In this document: piece by piece, positions 27,528 through 39,859 of the stretch
Layout: each line of letters opens with the position of its first letter
Numbering within the stretch: position 1 is the first letter of the stretch
Assembly (NCBI RefSeq): GCF_051020985.1
Contig: NC_135007.1
Location: 16,395,501-16,459,500 of the forward strand
Source of the DNA: Nomia melanderi
Taxonomy: Eukaryota > Arthropoda > Insecta > Hymenoptera > Halictidae
Direction: 5' to 3'
DNA length: 64,000 nt
Program-made: the position numbers and the translations under genes
Notes under the pieces: model-generated
Seen by the model: only the letters and a program-made list of their open reading frames with translations
The model's database searches: none
Told to the model about the DNA's origin: nothing

Positions 27528-28195
27528 CTGAAAAATATCATCGGATTATTAATTCCTGTTGGCCAGAGGTTCGTGGATGTTTTTCTATTTCTAATGCTAA
27601 GGGAAAAAAATAATATCCTACCGGTGAATTATGAAAGGGACTCCGGGAAATTGAAAAACACCCCTTACTGTATAGGGTGGTGCAATTTTCTGCCCTCTCT
27701 TTTTAGCGGAGAATGACGATTCTAAGATGAAACGTATATTTTTGTCAAATCTCAGGTATGCAGAGACACGAAAACCACATTCTTAAGCTGTTTCGTGTTT
27801 CACGCGTTATAAAACGCGGTGCTATTTTTAAACATTCACAAGTGCAGCGATGGAGTATCAACGAAGGATTCTGGTGCATTTCCCCCTTGCCGAGTCAAGA
27901 GCTAAGATAAATATCGTTAAAAGGAAAATACTTCTCGTTCCAGTGTCGTGCGGGCGCGGGGCACAACAATCTGGAATCCGATAGGGGATGAACCCGAGAT
28001 ACGGCTGGAACTCGGGGCATCGAGCTTCAACGTTATTGGGATGCCCCGATAATTTCGAATTTCATCCGGCCGAATCGTTCTTCCAATAATTCCTCATTCG
28101 CTGCGTTTGAAATCCAATAGAAATTCAACGTCAACGCTTATCGTCGATCTACGTTAACGGGACCGACATCTTGACGGTCACCGGTGTCCGGCTGG

Positions 28196-28386
28196 TTGCC
28201 AACGAAAAGGTAACCAATAAGAAATAGTTTTCGTTGATTTTCCATTCTTAATTAAATATGCTTGCCAACGAAACATAACCAATAAGAACTAATTTCAATT
28301 GATTTTTCATTCTTAATTAAATATGCTTGTTAACGAAAGATAACCAAAGAACTAACCTTAATTGATTTTTCATTCTTAAATACATA
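28196..28386. repeat. Tandem repeat, unit about 65 bp, three copies
   Basis: Units start at 28196, 28262 and 28327, each reading TTG(C/T)(C/T)AACGAAA..TAACCAA(TAAGAA)CTA..TTGATTTT(C/T)CATTCTTAA(TTAAATATGC). The third copy is shortened. A simple minisatellite without coding content. Confidence 0.75.
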
Positions 28387-29003
28387 AATACTGTATCGTA
28401 GATTTTCTTGTAAAATAAAATAAATTTGCATAAGAAACCTTAGTCTAGCTGCGAACGATGCTCAAATTTTCTGCTTCCAATTCCACGTTTTTCTGCCCAG
28501 AACCCTCAGTTCCCCCAATCGCTACGGGAACAGCTACATAATCGCTCGGGAAACTCGCAACCGCGATAAAACTGAAGATATGTGGGTATTCCCCCCACTC
28601 CTTTGCCGTAGGTTTTGCAATTCCGAAACACGTTTCTTTCCGCGGCCCACATGACTTTGTTCTACGCTCCTCTTTTCGCATTTCTTTCCCTATGACCGTG
28701 TAAATCGCGAACAGAATAAAGGCGTCGAGACCGTAATTAGCCCGCGGAACAACAACCGGCAGCGATTCTCGACAAACAAAACCCTCGAGTGCTTCGAAGA
28801 ACAAGGTCACCCGATCCTAAGCAAGAGTCTAAAAAGGAGAGCGAACAAGAGAGAGAAAAAGAGAAAAAAAGAGAGAGAGAGATGAATCATTTCTTGGTAC
28901 ACTTATCTTCCGCTCGCCGGGCGTCTCGAATCGATCGTCATTGTCCTCTTTAATTTGCTTGTTCTATGGTGCACCAACGGCCCAATAGGTAAAAAAAAAA
29001 CCA

Positions 29004-29217
29004 GTAACACTAAAACTACCGATCATTCAAACCGACTTTTACAAATTTCTTTATAAAAACCGTAAGCGTGCGTTTATTGAGATTCCAATTGCATTTCAGT
29101 TTTACTATTACCGAATTCCGTTAAGAATTTCTCATAGAAGTATCTATAGCTTCTCAGTAATTGTAAGAGGAAATCAGAAATAAGTCGTTCCGACTCACCC
29201 GGTAGTTGCAGTGTTAA
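29004..29217. mobile_element. MITE-like element, CACTA(A/G)AACT(A/G)CC family
   Basis: The left end CACTAAAACTACCG follows GTAA at 29004; the right end CGGTAGTTGCAGTG is followed by TTAA at 29214. The internal block around 29125-29195 is, on the opposite strand, clearly similar to 39717-39790 in another copy (ACTTATTTCTGATTT..CTCTT..ATTACTGA). It is non-coding. Confidence 0.6.
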
Positions 29218-30790
29218 AAAACAAAGAAAATTTCGACGCGACACCGAATCGTCCCAAGGAAGGCTCGTCGCAAGGTACTAATAATTTCAAACGCATAGCA
29301 GAGAACGAGAGAGACTTCTCGATCGAGACGTAACCTTCGCATCGATTTTATGTGCGACACGGAGGTCAATGACGTATTAGGTTCGTCTATGCCCCGGGAA
29401 GTTATCGTCGGAACTACAGGAATAATGGATCACGGTGATTATGTTTTCGTAACGTAACCGAGTCAGTCGGCGACAGCGAGGCACCGCATTCCGCGCACGG
29501 TGATCACGTTAACGCGTTAGAACAGAGGAACGCCCACGGAGCTGGGAAACGAGTCGATATTAGGAGGCGGTGCGAAGTACTCACGTTCATGGTGAAGGGA
29601 CAGCTGACAGTCGATCCACGTAATACCACTCGACACTGCCACGAATTATGACATCGCGCCCGTTGTGTCGCGAGATTTGTGCACCGTGCGATAATCGGCG
29701 AACGGCATACGCATGTCACTCGTGTCCGGCGAGGGAAAAAAAAAGGTTAACGAAGACGGTGCTTTCAGGAATGCATATTCTGAGTCACTCCGGCGAAGAA
29801 GAAAGCCCCTCCCTGACTGCAACACACAACCCCTGTTCTAGCGACGGGCGCGCATGCTCTCCGAGTACTCGACTGGGCCGTGCAACGAAGAAAAGGGGGA
29901 TGATTACTCAGGCCCTTCGAGGACTCGCCGTCGTCGTCGTTCGTCCCTTCACACGCGTACAATTTCAGACTACCAACACCCCGTGCGTTGTTCGGCCGGT
30001 ATCCATGCGAAGGGCGCCACGATAAGGAACTGTCGGCGCGGTCCGGGCATCCCTTAACGTTTTGAGGTTATGCTGCGCATGTCCGGGCACCCTCTCCGGC
30101 CGTTCGTGATCGAACAACTGATCCACCACTTTTTCCCTTTCCCCCGGCACCGTGAATATATTCCCGTTATCTCTGTCAGCCCTTGTCCCCCTACCAATGG
30201 GATCACGCGCGTATGAGTAACCGCGGTATGAACAACAACGATAAACTTTCGATGAACTTCCAGGAGCCGCGAAATTTCGTTTACTGCGAGAACCGAACGA
30301 CTGCCAGCCGACTTCGCGTTATATTGATTTTCTGCTGTTTGATATCCCTGACCGGAAAGGTTGTTACTTCTTCGCATGACCTGCACCTCGCGCTTGGAAA
30401 TATGATTGCGGCAAACGCACGATTTGAATAAATGTAGTTCTCCGTTCGATCGGTTCTTTCGAAGGATAATTATTATGGTAATTATGACGCGTGAATAGGG
30501 TTCTTAGGTGGTTGGGGTAGTTTAGGGTGCTTTGTACCGGGGAGTTAGAATAAAATGGTTGCATAAGGAAGATTGGTTTAAGGTTTAGTTGAGATTCTTG
30601 TTTCGTCTCGTATTGTTTGCGATGTTCCGGTGGAATGTTCGTAACGATACATGTAGTTATCTCAGCTTGATGTTTCTTTTGAATGATTAAGTGTTCTTAT
30701 CTTGAACAAAGAATAGAAAATACCTGGGCTTATGGGTGTATTAAAGGGATTCGAAAATACCGCGATTTCGATCTGCGAATCTAGAAATAG

Positions 30791-31021
30791 GGTGGGGACG
30801 TATTTAATTAGCCAATGATAGCATTTAGGTGTTGGCCAATCAGGGCACAGCATTTTTGAAAAGGGAGACCCATTAGGTTCGAGTTCAGTTTTGCACTCCG
30901 CGCCATTTGAATAGGGACTCCTTGACCGCGAAAGTTTCATATTTTGAGCTGAATTTTTTAAGTGACATTGTTTTTTAAGTGACAGTGAATACCGTTGGGA
31001 CGACCGAATTACTGTGAGCAA
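30791..31021 (+). promoter_or_regulatory. Promoter and 5' UTR of the small + strand gene
   Basis: Two CCAAT boxes (30812-30816 and 30836-30840) lie about 200 bases before the start codon at 31022, and the intervening DNA contains CGCGCCATTT near 30900. Arrangement is typical of a TATA-less insect promoter, but the start site is not defined. Confidence 0.4.
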
Positions 31022-31756
31022 ATGGAAATTGGTGCAGCACGCGGAAACTTTGAATCTTCAATCCTCGAAGTCGGTGGCGTGCATTCGGCGCAGTTCATGG
31101 AGGCTACCGATTTTGAAGACTCGACCAACGTAAGTGACGAACTATTAATACAATTTTGCCGTTAAATTGAAATTGAAAAAATGATCCGTTCGCTGTCTGC
31201 GACGTTGTAAAGCGGCGCAGTTAAATAAGCGTTACCGGTGCACTCGTGCGTCTACGGTTATGCGTGTGTGTTAGTTGGCAAAGAGGTTCAGTGGTTCTCA
31301 ACGCGGCGGAGCGTTAATCGAATAAAATTTATCTTTCTGTTCATCTGTTACGTAAAAATCGACCCGAGCCTCCCCGAGGAATCGGTTTACCTTAGCATGC
31401 AACGTGTAACTCGATATCTGCACCGGAACAAGGTTTTATTAGCGTATCTTGTTAGGTACAAAATAAATATACTTTTATAAAAAATATAAATCTTCCATAC
31501 AATCCGTTTACAAATGATGCACACGTACGCGAGAATGGTAGAAAAATATGTTACGCGTTCCGTGGATTTTTGTGACATGTTAGATGGTACGGTCCCGTAC
31601 TCGCTAGTTCACTCTCTAGAATTAGGCTAAAGGGTTCATAGAAAATAGATGATGGTGTATATCGTTTTATGAATTTCGTTGAAGTTCATTCTCTCTTTTT
31701 TTTTCAATTGGTTTGGCGTACTTGTGCAGGAAACACTGTTGTACTTGGCATGGTAG
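31022..31756 (+). CDS. Predicted two-exon microprotein of 44 residues
   Basis: Exon 1 (31022-31129) begins ATGGAAATTGGTG and encodes 36 residues ending in FEDSTN at a perfect GTAAGT donor. A long pyrimidine tract and TTGTGCAG acceptor lead to exon 2 at 31730, which adds ETLLYLAW and stops at 31754-31756. Splicing keeps phase 0. The product is acidic, has no signal peptide or membrane segment and no family I recognise. Supporting evidence is the consensus splice pair, the CCAAT-containing upstream region and the sharp exon-like character of codons 1-36; against it is the very small size. Without splicing, the frame continues only a short way into the intron. Alternative downstream exons are possible. 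The gene converges on the ACE-like gene. Confidence 0.45.
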
Positions 31757-32754
31757 AATAATCTTTGACGCTACGCTCGCGTTCTATTTGTGGGCGATTC
31801 GGTACGAATATACAAACAAAAACAAATATATATCATTTTCGTCTTGGAACAGTATTAACCTCTTATCTTACAGTAACATCCTATCAATATTTATTTTTAG
31901 TAATCTGAGTAAAATATAACAATGGCGACACGTCCGATCGCACGACTGTGCTCTCATTGGTCGATTCCGGGTTGGGCAGGTTCGAACCTGCTCGTTGACT
32001 CGTGTAAGCGAAATGGCGCGAAAAATTTCGCGCCATCGAACGCAAAGAAAGAAAAATTCGTAAGACAAGCGGCTAAACTATGCATACGTACATACGCATA
32101 TCGCAGTTTAAATTACACTTCGATAACGAATTGGTAGAACAAATGATTCCAACTTTTCCCCGTGTCTTCATCTTCGAAATTTCAATGAATTTTCTTGGAC
32201 ATTCTCTCCTGCATGAATCGCTCATTGACCTGAGAAACTGTGACGAGAATATCGTTTTCCTTGAACAATGAGCAGCGTAAGGAATGTGCAATGTCTCGAT
32301 ATTGCGAATTGGTTAGTGTCCTAGATGACAGGCTTCGCGATGATGTATTTGGATTAAAAAAAAAGACTTACGATCTAAATGCAAAGAATAAATATGCAAC
32401 AATTATATGGAATAGCGTCTATCTTGTCGACTTCAGTGATCTTGAAATATGTTCAGATCAATGTCCTGATTCACTTCACGTACGAATACAAACACTGCTC
32501 TGCTTTAATTTCCAAGATACGTATTTACAAAAGTATTCTTAATACAATGCATTCTATTGTCAGAATACAAACAATACCATCAAAATAATACGATACAAAA
32601 TTGTCGAGAAGCGAGCAACGATCACGTTCGTACACGAAATGAATCGGTGCATCGATTTTCATAACGTCTTTCAATACAATTGAAATCTGCGAGATGTGTA
32701 CGATTCTATATAATCACCGAAATATGCTTCCTCTATGCTCCGAGCGTACGGCTG
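31757..32754. other. Gap between convergent genes, with palindromic E2F-like site
   Basis: Mostly AT-rich with no recognisable exon; it probably contains the 3' UTRs of the 44-codon gene and the ACE-like gene. The exception is a compact motif group at 31950-32036: an inverted CCAAT box, a self-complementary AGGTTCGAACCT (31978-31989) and an inverted E2F-like site. Confidence 0.45.
32013..32036. promoter_or_regulatory. Perfect inverted E2F-like sites (GGCGCGAAA..TTTCGCGCC)
   Basis: ATGGCGCGAAA and its exact reverse complement TTTCGCGCCAT are separated by two bases. TTTCGCGC fits the E2F consensus TTTSSCGC, here present on both strands back to back. An ATTGG (CCAAT) lies about 60 bases upstream. 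This looks like a cell-cycle promoter, yet no start exon was found on either side. Confidence 0.4.
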
Positions 32755-35700
32755 TTAAACGTATCGTCTATTTTTTGGCGTTTTACGACATCTCCGTCGG
32801 CCGAAAATCGCTATCACGCAAATCACTATCGTCGCTAAGAGCACCGCTCCAACCGCCCACACCGCTTTACTAGTATTTATCTTTGGTTTATTGTCTTGTT
32901 CATCGTCTTCTTCTATACTATTGTATAATGACTCGTTAAAAGGAACTTTAGTTGACGATTCTGATTGTAACGTTTTATGGTTCGCCGACTTCTCCTCCGT
33001 CGCGTGCACGGATGACTTAGAATCTAAGCTCTTATCGCTACCAGCTACCGCATTCGTATCGCTTTTTCCGTCGTTCTGTTTATTGGGGGGCATCGCCGTC
33101 GTCATTTTCCTCTTCGCGACAGTGGTACGCGCTGTGCTGGTCGTCGTGGGGGCATTAACTTCCTCGATGATCCTCTTTTCTAATTCCTGTAGCTCCGACT
33201 CTTTACCGGTCGCCGCTCTGTACTCGAAGTCTTCGTCTAACGTGTCTATCAGATCTTCCAACATAGAGAAGAACGATACAAGCGAGTAAGGTGATATCTC
33301 GTCTATTTCCAAGAAAGTGTTGATCACTCTTGACCAATCATCGCTACCTCCGTGGTGAATCATTTTTCTGTTAGAAAAATATATTGTTCATCCTTTGTTC
33401 TCAAATAATACGACACATTGTACATGATACTTACATAAAGTCAGCTTTTGTTTGTTTTCCCTCTATCAGGTCGTATCTCACTTCCGTGGACTCCATTAGG
33501 TAGTGGTACAATTGGAACGCAAGAATCGTGCCGGTTAACTTACTATGGAATCAACGTTTTTGTTAACATCGTGGCCGCATTAGGATAGAGTTATGGTTAC
33601 CCTGATTACTACTTACGGAAGATATGGTTTATTACTGGTGATATAATCGTCGTTTAAGAACGTAGGTATTTCTGTCCCATCGTCGTCAATGCCTTGGTAC
33701 TCTTGCCTTGAAAAGAATGCTCGATTGAATATTTAATGGAATCAATTTGTTTTGCGTGTCACGTTAATACTTGGAAAATTGGTACCTGTATTGCCACCAA
33801 GATGCGGTTAATTCCTTGGAATCGGTGATGCCTGTTTGAATGGCATTAATTCTCCACATATCGGCGGCCATGTAGTAAGTTAGCCTAGGGAGTACATCTA
33901 GTGCTGTTATCATTAGAGATACCATTTGGTGTTGGTCGTTATCAGTAGAATTATCTATAACGCGGACATGATTCAACCAAGCAGGACTAGCTGCTAGGAT
34001 GCCAAACAGTTCTGACACGGCTTCTTCCAAAACTGGGGAAGAATGTAAACGTTAATCGTCGTGTTGGCGTACTTGGAATATTTGTTAATATTTTTATTCT
34101 TACCGGAATATCGGTTGGCTGTATTAAGTACTATAATATTGTTCGCAGACATCTGATTGAATAAAGTTTTTCCTACGTTCTTATGAGCAGAAATAAAATT
34201 GCTCACAGTGGGCTCATAGCAAGTGGATACTCTGTAATGATAATGATTTTATTCATGAAGTCGTTGTATAAAGAAAATTAACTATCTGATTCATTCCACC
34301 CTCACATGCATACCTCATGTTGCCACCTTTACAGAAATTAATTAGCTTTGATGGACACTGTTGGTTGAAACGGCTTTTATCCCAAAATTCTGAATTTGGA
34401 ACATGCTTTAGCAATTGCATACCCATGTCAGAAGCACGCTTGTACAGTGTTTTACCAAGAAGTTTCTAAAACGAAGTTTGATTAATATGTTAGTCTATGT
34501 ATGCAAGTACGAGTACTGTTGGAGTAATCATTACTTACTCTTTTCCAAAGATTCTTTTTTATGTCGAACATTAAGTCTGGCTCAGAAGATGCATCCACTG
34601 ATATGGGAGTCCACTCACTTCCTTGTAGCGACCCTTTTACACAAAGTTATAGACAAATAAGTGAATATTTTCAAAAACAATTTTTATAAATTTCAGAATT
34701 TTGTATTGTTGATATACCAAGTAAATAAGCTGGGACAGTCTCATTCATAGTGATATGATACTTGTGAGAAAAATTGTTCATTACATGCTTCAATAGTTTC
34801 TTATGAAGATCAGCAATTTTGTTCCATTCATATTTAATTTTGTTGTAACCATCAGGGAATCCACTTAACAGTTCCCAGTATTCTGTAACATCTTTGGCAC
34901 CTAAAATAGTAATAATATTGATACTGTTATGTACACATGCACAGGATTGAGTTTTTCTTTCTAAACACTAACCATTTTCTTTGGCAGCTTGTTCAACAAG
35001 TGGGAGTATAGTTGAAATATTTTTAACTAACACGGCCAGCTCTTGATACCAAGCTGTCCAAACATTTTTCTTTTCTTCAATACTGTTATTAAGAGACAGC
35101 TGACGTTCCACATCTGAAAACATTGATATCTTCAACATTTCATGAATACTTTCTCTTCTATTAATTATCGATATTATTACCTTTACGTGTGTGGTTCTTC
35201 AATACTCCTCTATGCACTGCAGATAACCTTTGAAACTCTGCTGCACCAGCAAAGCGAACAAGCTGCAACAGAATTACCATATGAAAACTTATACCAAAAT
35301 ATAACTTACAAAAACGAGACAACTCACTTTTCTAAAATCACTCTGGTTCAATAGGGCATCACCTATTGTCACAGCAATGTCATACTTGTACTTCAAGGGT
35401 GGATCACTGATATTCTTGGACTTATTAGCAACTTCAATTCTGTGTACGTTCTTAAATATAGCATAATCTATCAGTTTCTCTTCCTGTAACACAAGAAGAA
35501 AATATTTAGATAGATTTATCAAATTATTTAGATGCTCCCACAAATATTCATACATAATACACATCTAATATTTAACTTGATCATAGTTTGAACTATGTTC
35601 TCACAGTGTAGACAATATTTGTAATAGCCAAAGTTAAATGGAACATTGTGTACACCATGAATATACAAATATTTATAGGTACAGACGAGTTTATATGGTC

Positions 35701-35896
35701 AAAGATTTACCCATGTAGACAACGTTTCATTAGACGGGAAATTAATGAATGTCCATTCGGCTTCAGCTGTACTAGCGCAAGAATCCTCGTAATCGAACTC
35801 GATTAATTCTATGAAAGCCTTCGCTGAGTCATTTTCGAACGAAGCGGCGGCGTAAATCACCAGATTAAAAATTATCCAAGCCCATTTTGATGGCAT
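32755..35896 (-). CDS. Membrane-anchored M2-family ACE homologue lacking the zinc site
   Basis: Homologue of angiotensin-converting enzyme (peptidase family M2), 726 residues. Coding exons: 35896-35711, 35483-35328, 35262-35181, 35113-34973, 34900-34718, 34633-34539, 34465-34314, 34231-34104, 34032-33786, 33706-33617, 33542-33435, 33367-32755; phases agree throughout. A hydrophobic signal peptide follows MPSKW. Landmarks are VPAYLLG (ACE IPAHLLG), CPSKLINF..C, ASWWQYRQEYQG and FQLYHYLME. The zinc motif HEMGH is replaced by KNVGK, and by eye alignment the ACE histidines 353 and 513, Arg522 and Tyr523 are also changed, so it should not be a peptidase. Two cysteines flanking the CPS..STC segment are kept, so the fold is probably intact. 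After the domain comes a Ser/Thr/Lys stalk and a membrane helix (AVGAVLLATIVICVIAIF) with a basic cytoplasmic tail. Resembles Drosophila Ance-3, which is also anchored and inactive; orthology not proven. A 5' exon joins at the acceptor before 35905. Confidence 0.9.
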
Positions 35897-36596
35897 CCCT
35901 TTGTGCTGCGGGCAAAAATAGAACACGGAAATTATTTAAAGCGGACACTCCATCCCGACATAGTAGAATACTTTTTTAAAGTTTTCGAATACATTTTTGA
36001 AATTTTCAAACACTTGTTTTCTACACATTTTTATCCTAATGAATATTCAGTTTTCCCGTTACCAAAGGAACTCCTACGGTTTCTCGGAATCGACAAATAT
36101 TCGCGTCATCCTCGCAATGATTCACTCGATCATTGTCTTAGCTTACTGGACCGATTCAGTATTTATTCTTACTGATATTATTTTCGCGTTAATCCTCGCT
36201 TTACCGAAACTATTTAGCTCAGGACAATAGAATTCATCAACCAGCTTCGATAAACAAAAGTGAGAAGGCACAGGCGAAAACAAACATTGAGAAAATTAAT
36301 GTAATCTAAAACTTCCATACCTAAACAGAATATTATCTATTCCATTAAAATTGACAAAAATCAGAAAATAAAGAATCGACTTAACCGATCGACTTCTAAG
36401 CGACTCGATTAACACGTTCGCGGACGCGAATGCTATAGCATTCATACTCATTGTGATGCAGAATGACACGAATGCTAAATCATTGAAATTTATAAGCCAC
36501 ATTGTCCAGAATTCAATTCTACATAGACTACATTTTTTGCAATTATTATGCACTCTAACCCTCGGAGTACATTTGCATTTCTCCCATTGCGGCTCA

Positions 36597-37025
36597 TTAA
36601 CACTAGAACTACCGAGCATTTAACACGATTAATATGCAATCCCTATAAAAATTGTAACAATAGATTATTCTCAGTTTCTTCAGACATTCATAATAGTACT
36701 CAAATGAAACTATTTAATTTCAAGATCATTTCGAATATTCAATGCTTTGAAAATATCAATAAATGCTAAACAAAAAAATCGAAACCAGTCATTTTGGTGA
36801 GATGACTCTCAGTCACCACTTGATTTCCTACAGTGAAGCTATAAAGTTCGATATTTAATATTATACTTCACATAATGCATCAATCTGAGAAATATTGACC
36901 TAAAATATCTTCGTCCGTCAATTCACGTGAATTTCTCGTCGAATTGGTTTCACAAAATATCGTCTTCGTCTCATCAGAAAATATTGAAATATTTCAAGTG
37001 AAAAACTTCCGAGCGCAAAGGGTTA
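36597..37025. mobile_element. Remnant of TTAA-type miniature elements, possibly nested
   Basis: TTAACACTAGAACTACCGAG at 36597 is a terminus of the same family as the element at 41775. The right edge AAAACTTCCGAGCGCAAAGGGTTAA (ending about 37025) is the reverse complement of the terminus seen at 17547 and 46880. Two different termini suggest a chimera or one element inserted into another. Confidence 0.35.
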
Positions 37026-38514
37026 AAATTCGTACTGCCCGCGAGCGCGTCGAGTTAGCTCGCGACGTTTCCAAGCGAGATATTGGCCGACCGGTTTCTA
37101 GCACAAATCTATGTTTACAAAAGACAACGACGGCTTAACGATTGGTAATAGACCCTTGTAAATCAGCTGGCAGCTGATTCGCCGCGGTCACACCACCGCC
37201 TCACGGATTTAATTGCCACCAATTTGGCATACGGTTGCGCCCAAGCAAACGATCGGGACCGTCGAGCCCGTCGCGAGACTCTATTGACACTTCAAACTGT
37301 TCATCGAACCTTATTACAATCGTTCATTCCTTTTTCTCCCTCCTCGTGACGTCGAAGGGAATGGTTGTGTGAACCTATCCAACGCACAAGAGATTCTTGC
37401 CGGTCACGCCGCCGCGACCTATACCGTTAATGGCACGAATCATCTCGGTCCAAAATAGAGCAACTGGAAATAAAAATGTCCCGTCGCGCGAACGTCACTC
37501 GCAGCTCGGATTCCGCTGTTTAATAACAACGTACGAGGTGACGCGCGAGTTTTCGTAAAAATCGAGCACGCAGTATTATTATGACGAAATGCATGCGCCA
37601 CTGGTTACGTGATTCGCGGCGGCTTCTGTGCAAGCTGCGGTGGAACAATAATTTCCGGTAACATTTTTTTCTCGTTTCAATTTCCACGAACGGGTAGACT
37701 CGATTCTCGGTCCCGCGAGTGACGAGAATGTGTATCGATTAGAGAATGCTCGATAAACATCCGGATTGCAATTGTGCTGCTCGCGAGTGGCACGGTTGAC
37801 TTTCACGTAATCGCGCATAGGAATCGTGCGATGAAGTCATTATGGATCGTTGGAATTGGTAATTGAAAAAAGAACAGAGTTTTCGACGGTTCGAAACGCG
37901 TGCGTCGAGGTGGAAGGAAAACGAAAATGTTGGCCAAGAGGCAATGGTGAACGACGGTCGCGTGGTCACCGATAAAGTGCGAAATGGCACCGGTTGGGAG
38001 GTACAAAGGTCAGGGAAACATCGATAACGCGATTACATTGTACCGTAACGATTGAATTAATCATCGCCGCTATTTTCGCTAGAGATTTCCTTTGTGTCGG
38101 TCGCTGGAAGGTATAATCGAGTTGAAAGAATGACTGTGTCGCCGGTCTGAACCGAACGCGACACGGTGATTCCGGCAAGAATCATTCACACGTCCCGATA
38201 GGGCGTATGGTCCGCGGGGACTCTTTTGAATATCGGTGTACCGTAAAAATGAAATGAGCTGCTTTATGCAGGAACTGGTTCGTTCGTCTGTGCACACTGT
38301 ATTCATCGTTATGAATTCATACAGCGTGTATACCTGTCAATACGTACGGACGACGCAAAAACATTCTGTCGTCCTTAACGATAACGATGTCTCTTCGAAT
38401 ACATTGTATTTCTATAGAGGACGCTCTTTGTCCGATGAAAGCACCGAGCGAGCTTTCAAAGAACAAGAGAGCTGTGGAAATGATTCACCGCGTTTGACGC
38501 AGTGAATAACTATG

Positions 38515-39012
38515 CCCTCATTAATCACGGATTAATAATTGGGGTGTAATTGGGAATTTATGGGTCATCAGTTACAGATTAATTATAGTTCGTATTGATC
38601 ACTTTGAGGGACTAGGATCCTCGCGAAACTTTCAATGTTAGCTTTAAATAATTTACATATAAATAATTGGGGTATAATTAGAGATTATGATTGATCATTC
38701 ACGGATTAATTATAGTTTGTATCGATCATTTCGAGGGGCTAGGATCCTCGCGAAACTTTCAGTGTTAGCTATAAATAATTTACATATAAGTAATTGGGGT
38801 ATAATTAGAGATTATGATTGATCATTCACAGATTAATTATAGTTTGTATTGATAATTTTAAGGGACGAAGATCCTCGGAAAATTCCAATGTTAAATAGCT
38901 ATAAATAATTGGGGTATAATTGGGGATTATGATTGATCATTCATAGATTAATTATAGTTTATATTGATAATTTTAAGGGGTAAGGATCCTCGAATAATTC
39001 CAATGTTAAATA
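38515..39012. repeat. Tandem repeat, unit about 127 bp, four copies
   Basis: The block AGGATCCTCG recurs at 38614, 38741, about 38869 and 38983. Each unit also carries ATTAATTATAGTT(T/C)(G/A)TAT(C/T)GAT, AGCTATAAATAATT and TTGGGGTATAATT(A/G)(G/G)(A/G)GATTATGATTGATCATT. The last unit is about 13 bases shorter. An AT-rich minisatellite, not coding. Confidence 0.85.
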
Positions 39013-39689
39013 GTGTACTTGGAGATTGAAAATCACGATGACCGACTTGTGTACAACGACTAAATAAATTTGCAAGTGCATCGATGCCGATACGCACATG
39101 TTGTCCCAATAAAATTTTATATCGGTTGACGTACAGTGCCGATATTATACGACTCCGATAACCGTGTGTGGTTTGTTTATCGCCTATTCGACGTAACAGA
39201 CGATAACTAAGATGTTGCCTTAGGTTCAAGGAAACTCAGTTTCACCATATCCGTGTATGAAATAGGTATCGTTCTTCCGGCTCGGCTGTGCGCGAGAATT
39301 TCATAACCTAGTTCGATAATGGTATTTACCGAAATGGGCAACGCGTAGCGTACATCGATAAGTGTAAAGTGTCAGCCAGATGCACTATCTGTCCGATGAA
39401 GCGTATTATTTACATTTTAGTCACTGGTCAACGGGGCGAGGCAAAAAATATGAGTTTGCAGAAGAGGATATACACATAGCGCTACTCAAATTACGCGATA
39501 CTAAGTAATGTCCGCATTTGTCGTGGACTCATTCGATGATAATTGTTATTAGCTGTAAGTGTAAGGGAAATATTCTCGTTTATTTACCAAGATACTTTTA
39601 TACTTCATTTTTCTAGTTTTTGGAGGAAATTGATATCCTCCTGAGCCTAGTTTCGGAATATTAAAAATATAATTACTCTTGCTTAGAAT

Positions 39690-39859
39690 ATTAATACAGA
39701 ATTACCAAATTGGTCAGAATGACTTATTTCTGATTTTCTCTTTTATGATTACTGAAAAGATACAGATGCTTATACGAAAAATTATTAAGAGAACTAATTA
39801 TGGTTTTTATGAAGAAATTTGTAAAAAAAAGTTTAAGTGATCGGTAGTTCTAGTGTTAA
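39690..39859. mobile_element. MITE-like element copy, left end eroded
   Basis: The right end CGGTAGTTCTAGTG is followed by TTAA (39856-39859). The interior at 39717-39790 matches, in opposite orientation, the element at 29004-29217. The left terminus is no longer recognisable. Confidence 0.45.

Larger units (their letters stand above)
14579..30790. other. Gene-poor stretch with repeats and inverted-repeat elements
   Basis: Many open frames of 60-140 codons occur here, but none resembles a known protein or shows a consistent splice pattern. They overlap each other on both strands in CG-rich segments (for example 20.2-26.7 kb), where long chance frames are expected. Identified contents: inverted-repeat elements near 16.2, 17.6, 18.3, 20.8 and 29.1 kb; a hairpin at 26.8 kb; a GGA run at 22.78-22.81 kb; an AAAC-rich run at 20.03-20.07 kb; a GA-rich run at 28.83-28.88 kb; and two tandem-repeat blocks at 23.0-23.6 and 28.2-28.4 kb. 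It may carry 5' non-coding exons of flanking genes or a non-coding RNA, which I cannot demonstrate. Confidence 0.5.

Noticed and set aside
28445..28810. 121-codon frame on the minus strand
   Set aside because: No recognised domain, no flanking splice pattern and no promoter features; not distinguishable from chance.
31960..32000. GGTTCGAACCTG resembling a tRNA T-loop
   Set aside because: It is a plain palindrome AGGTTCGAACCT without the other tRNA arms.
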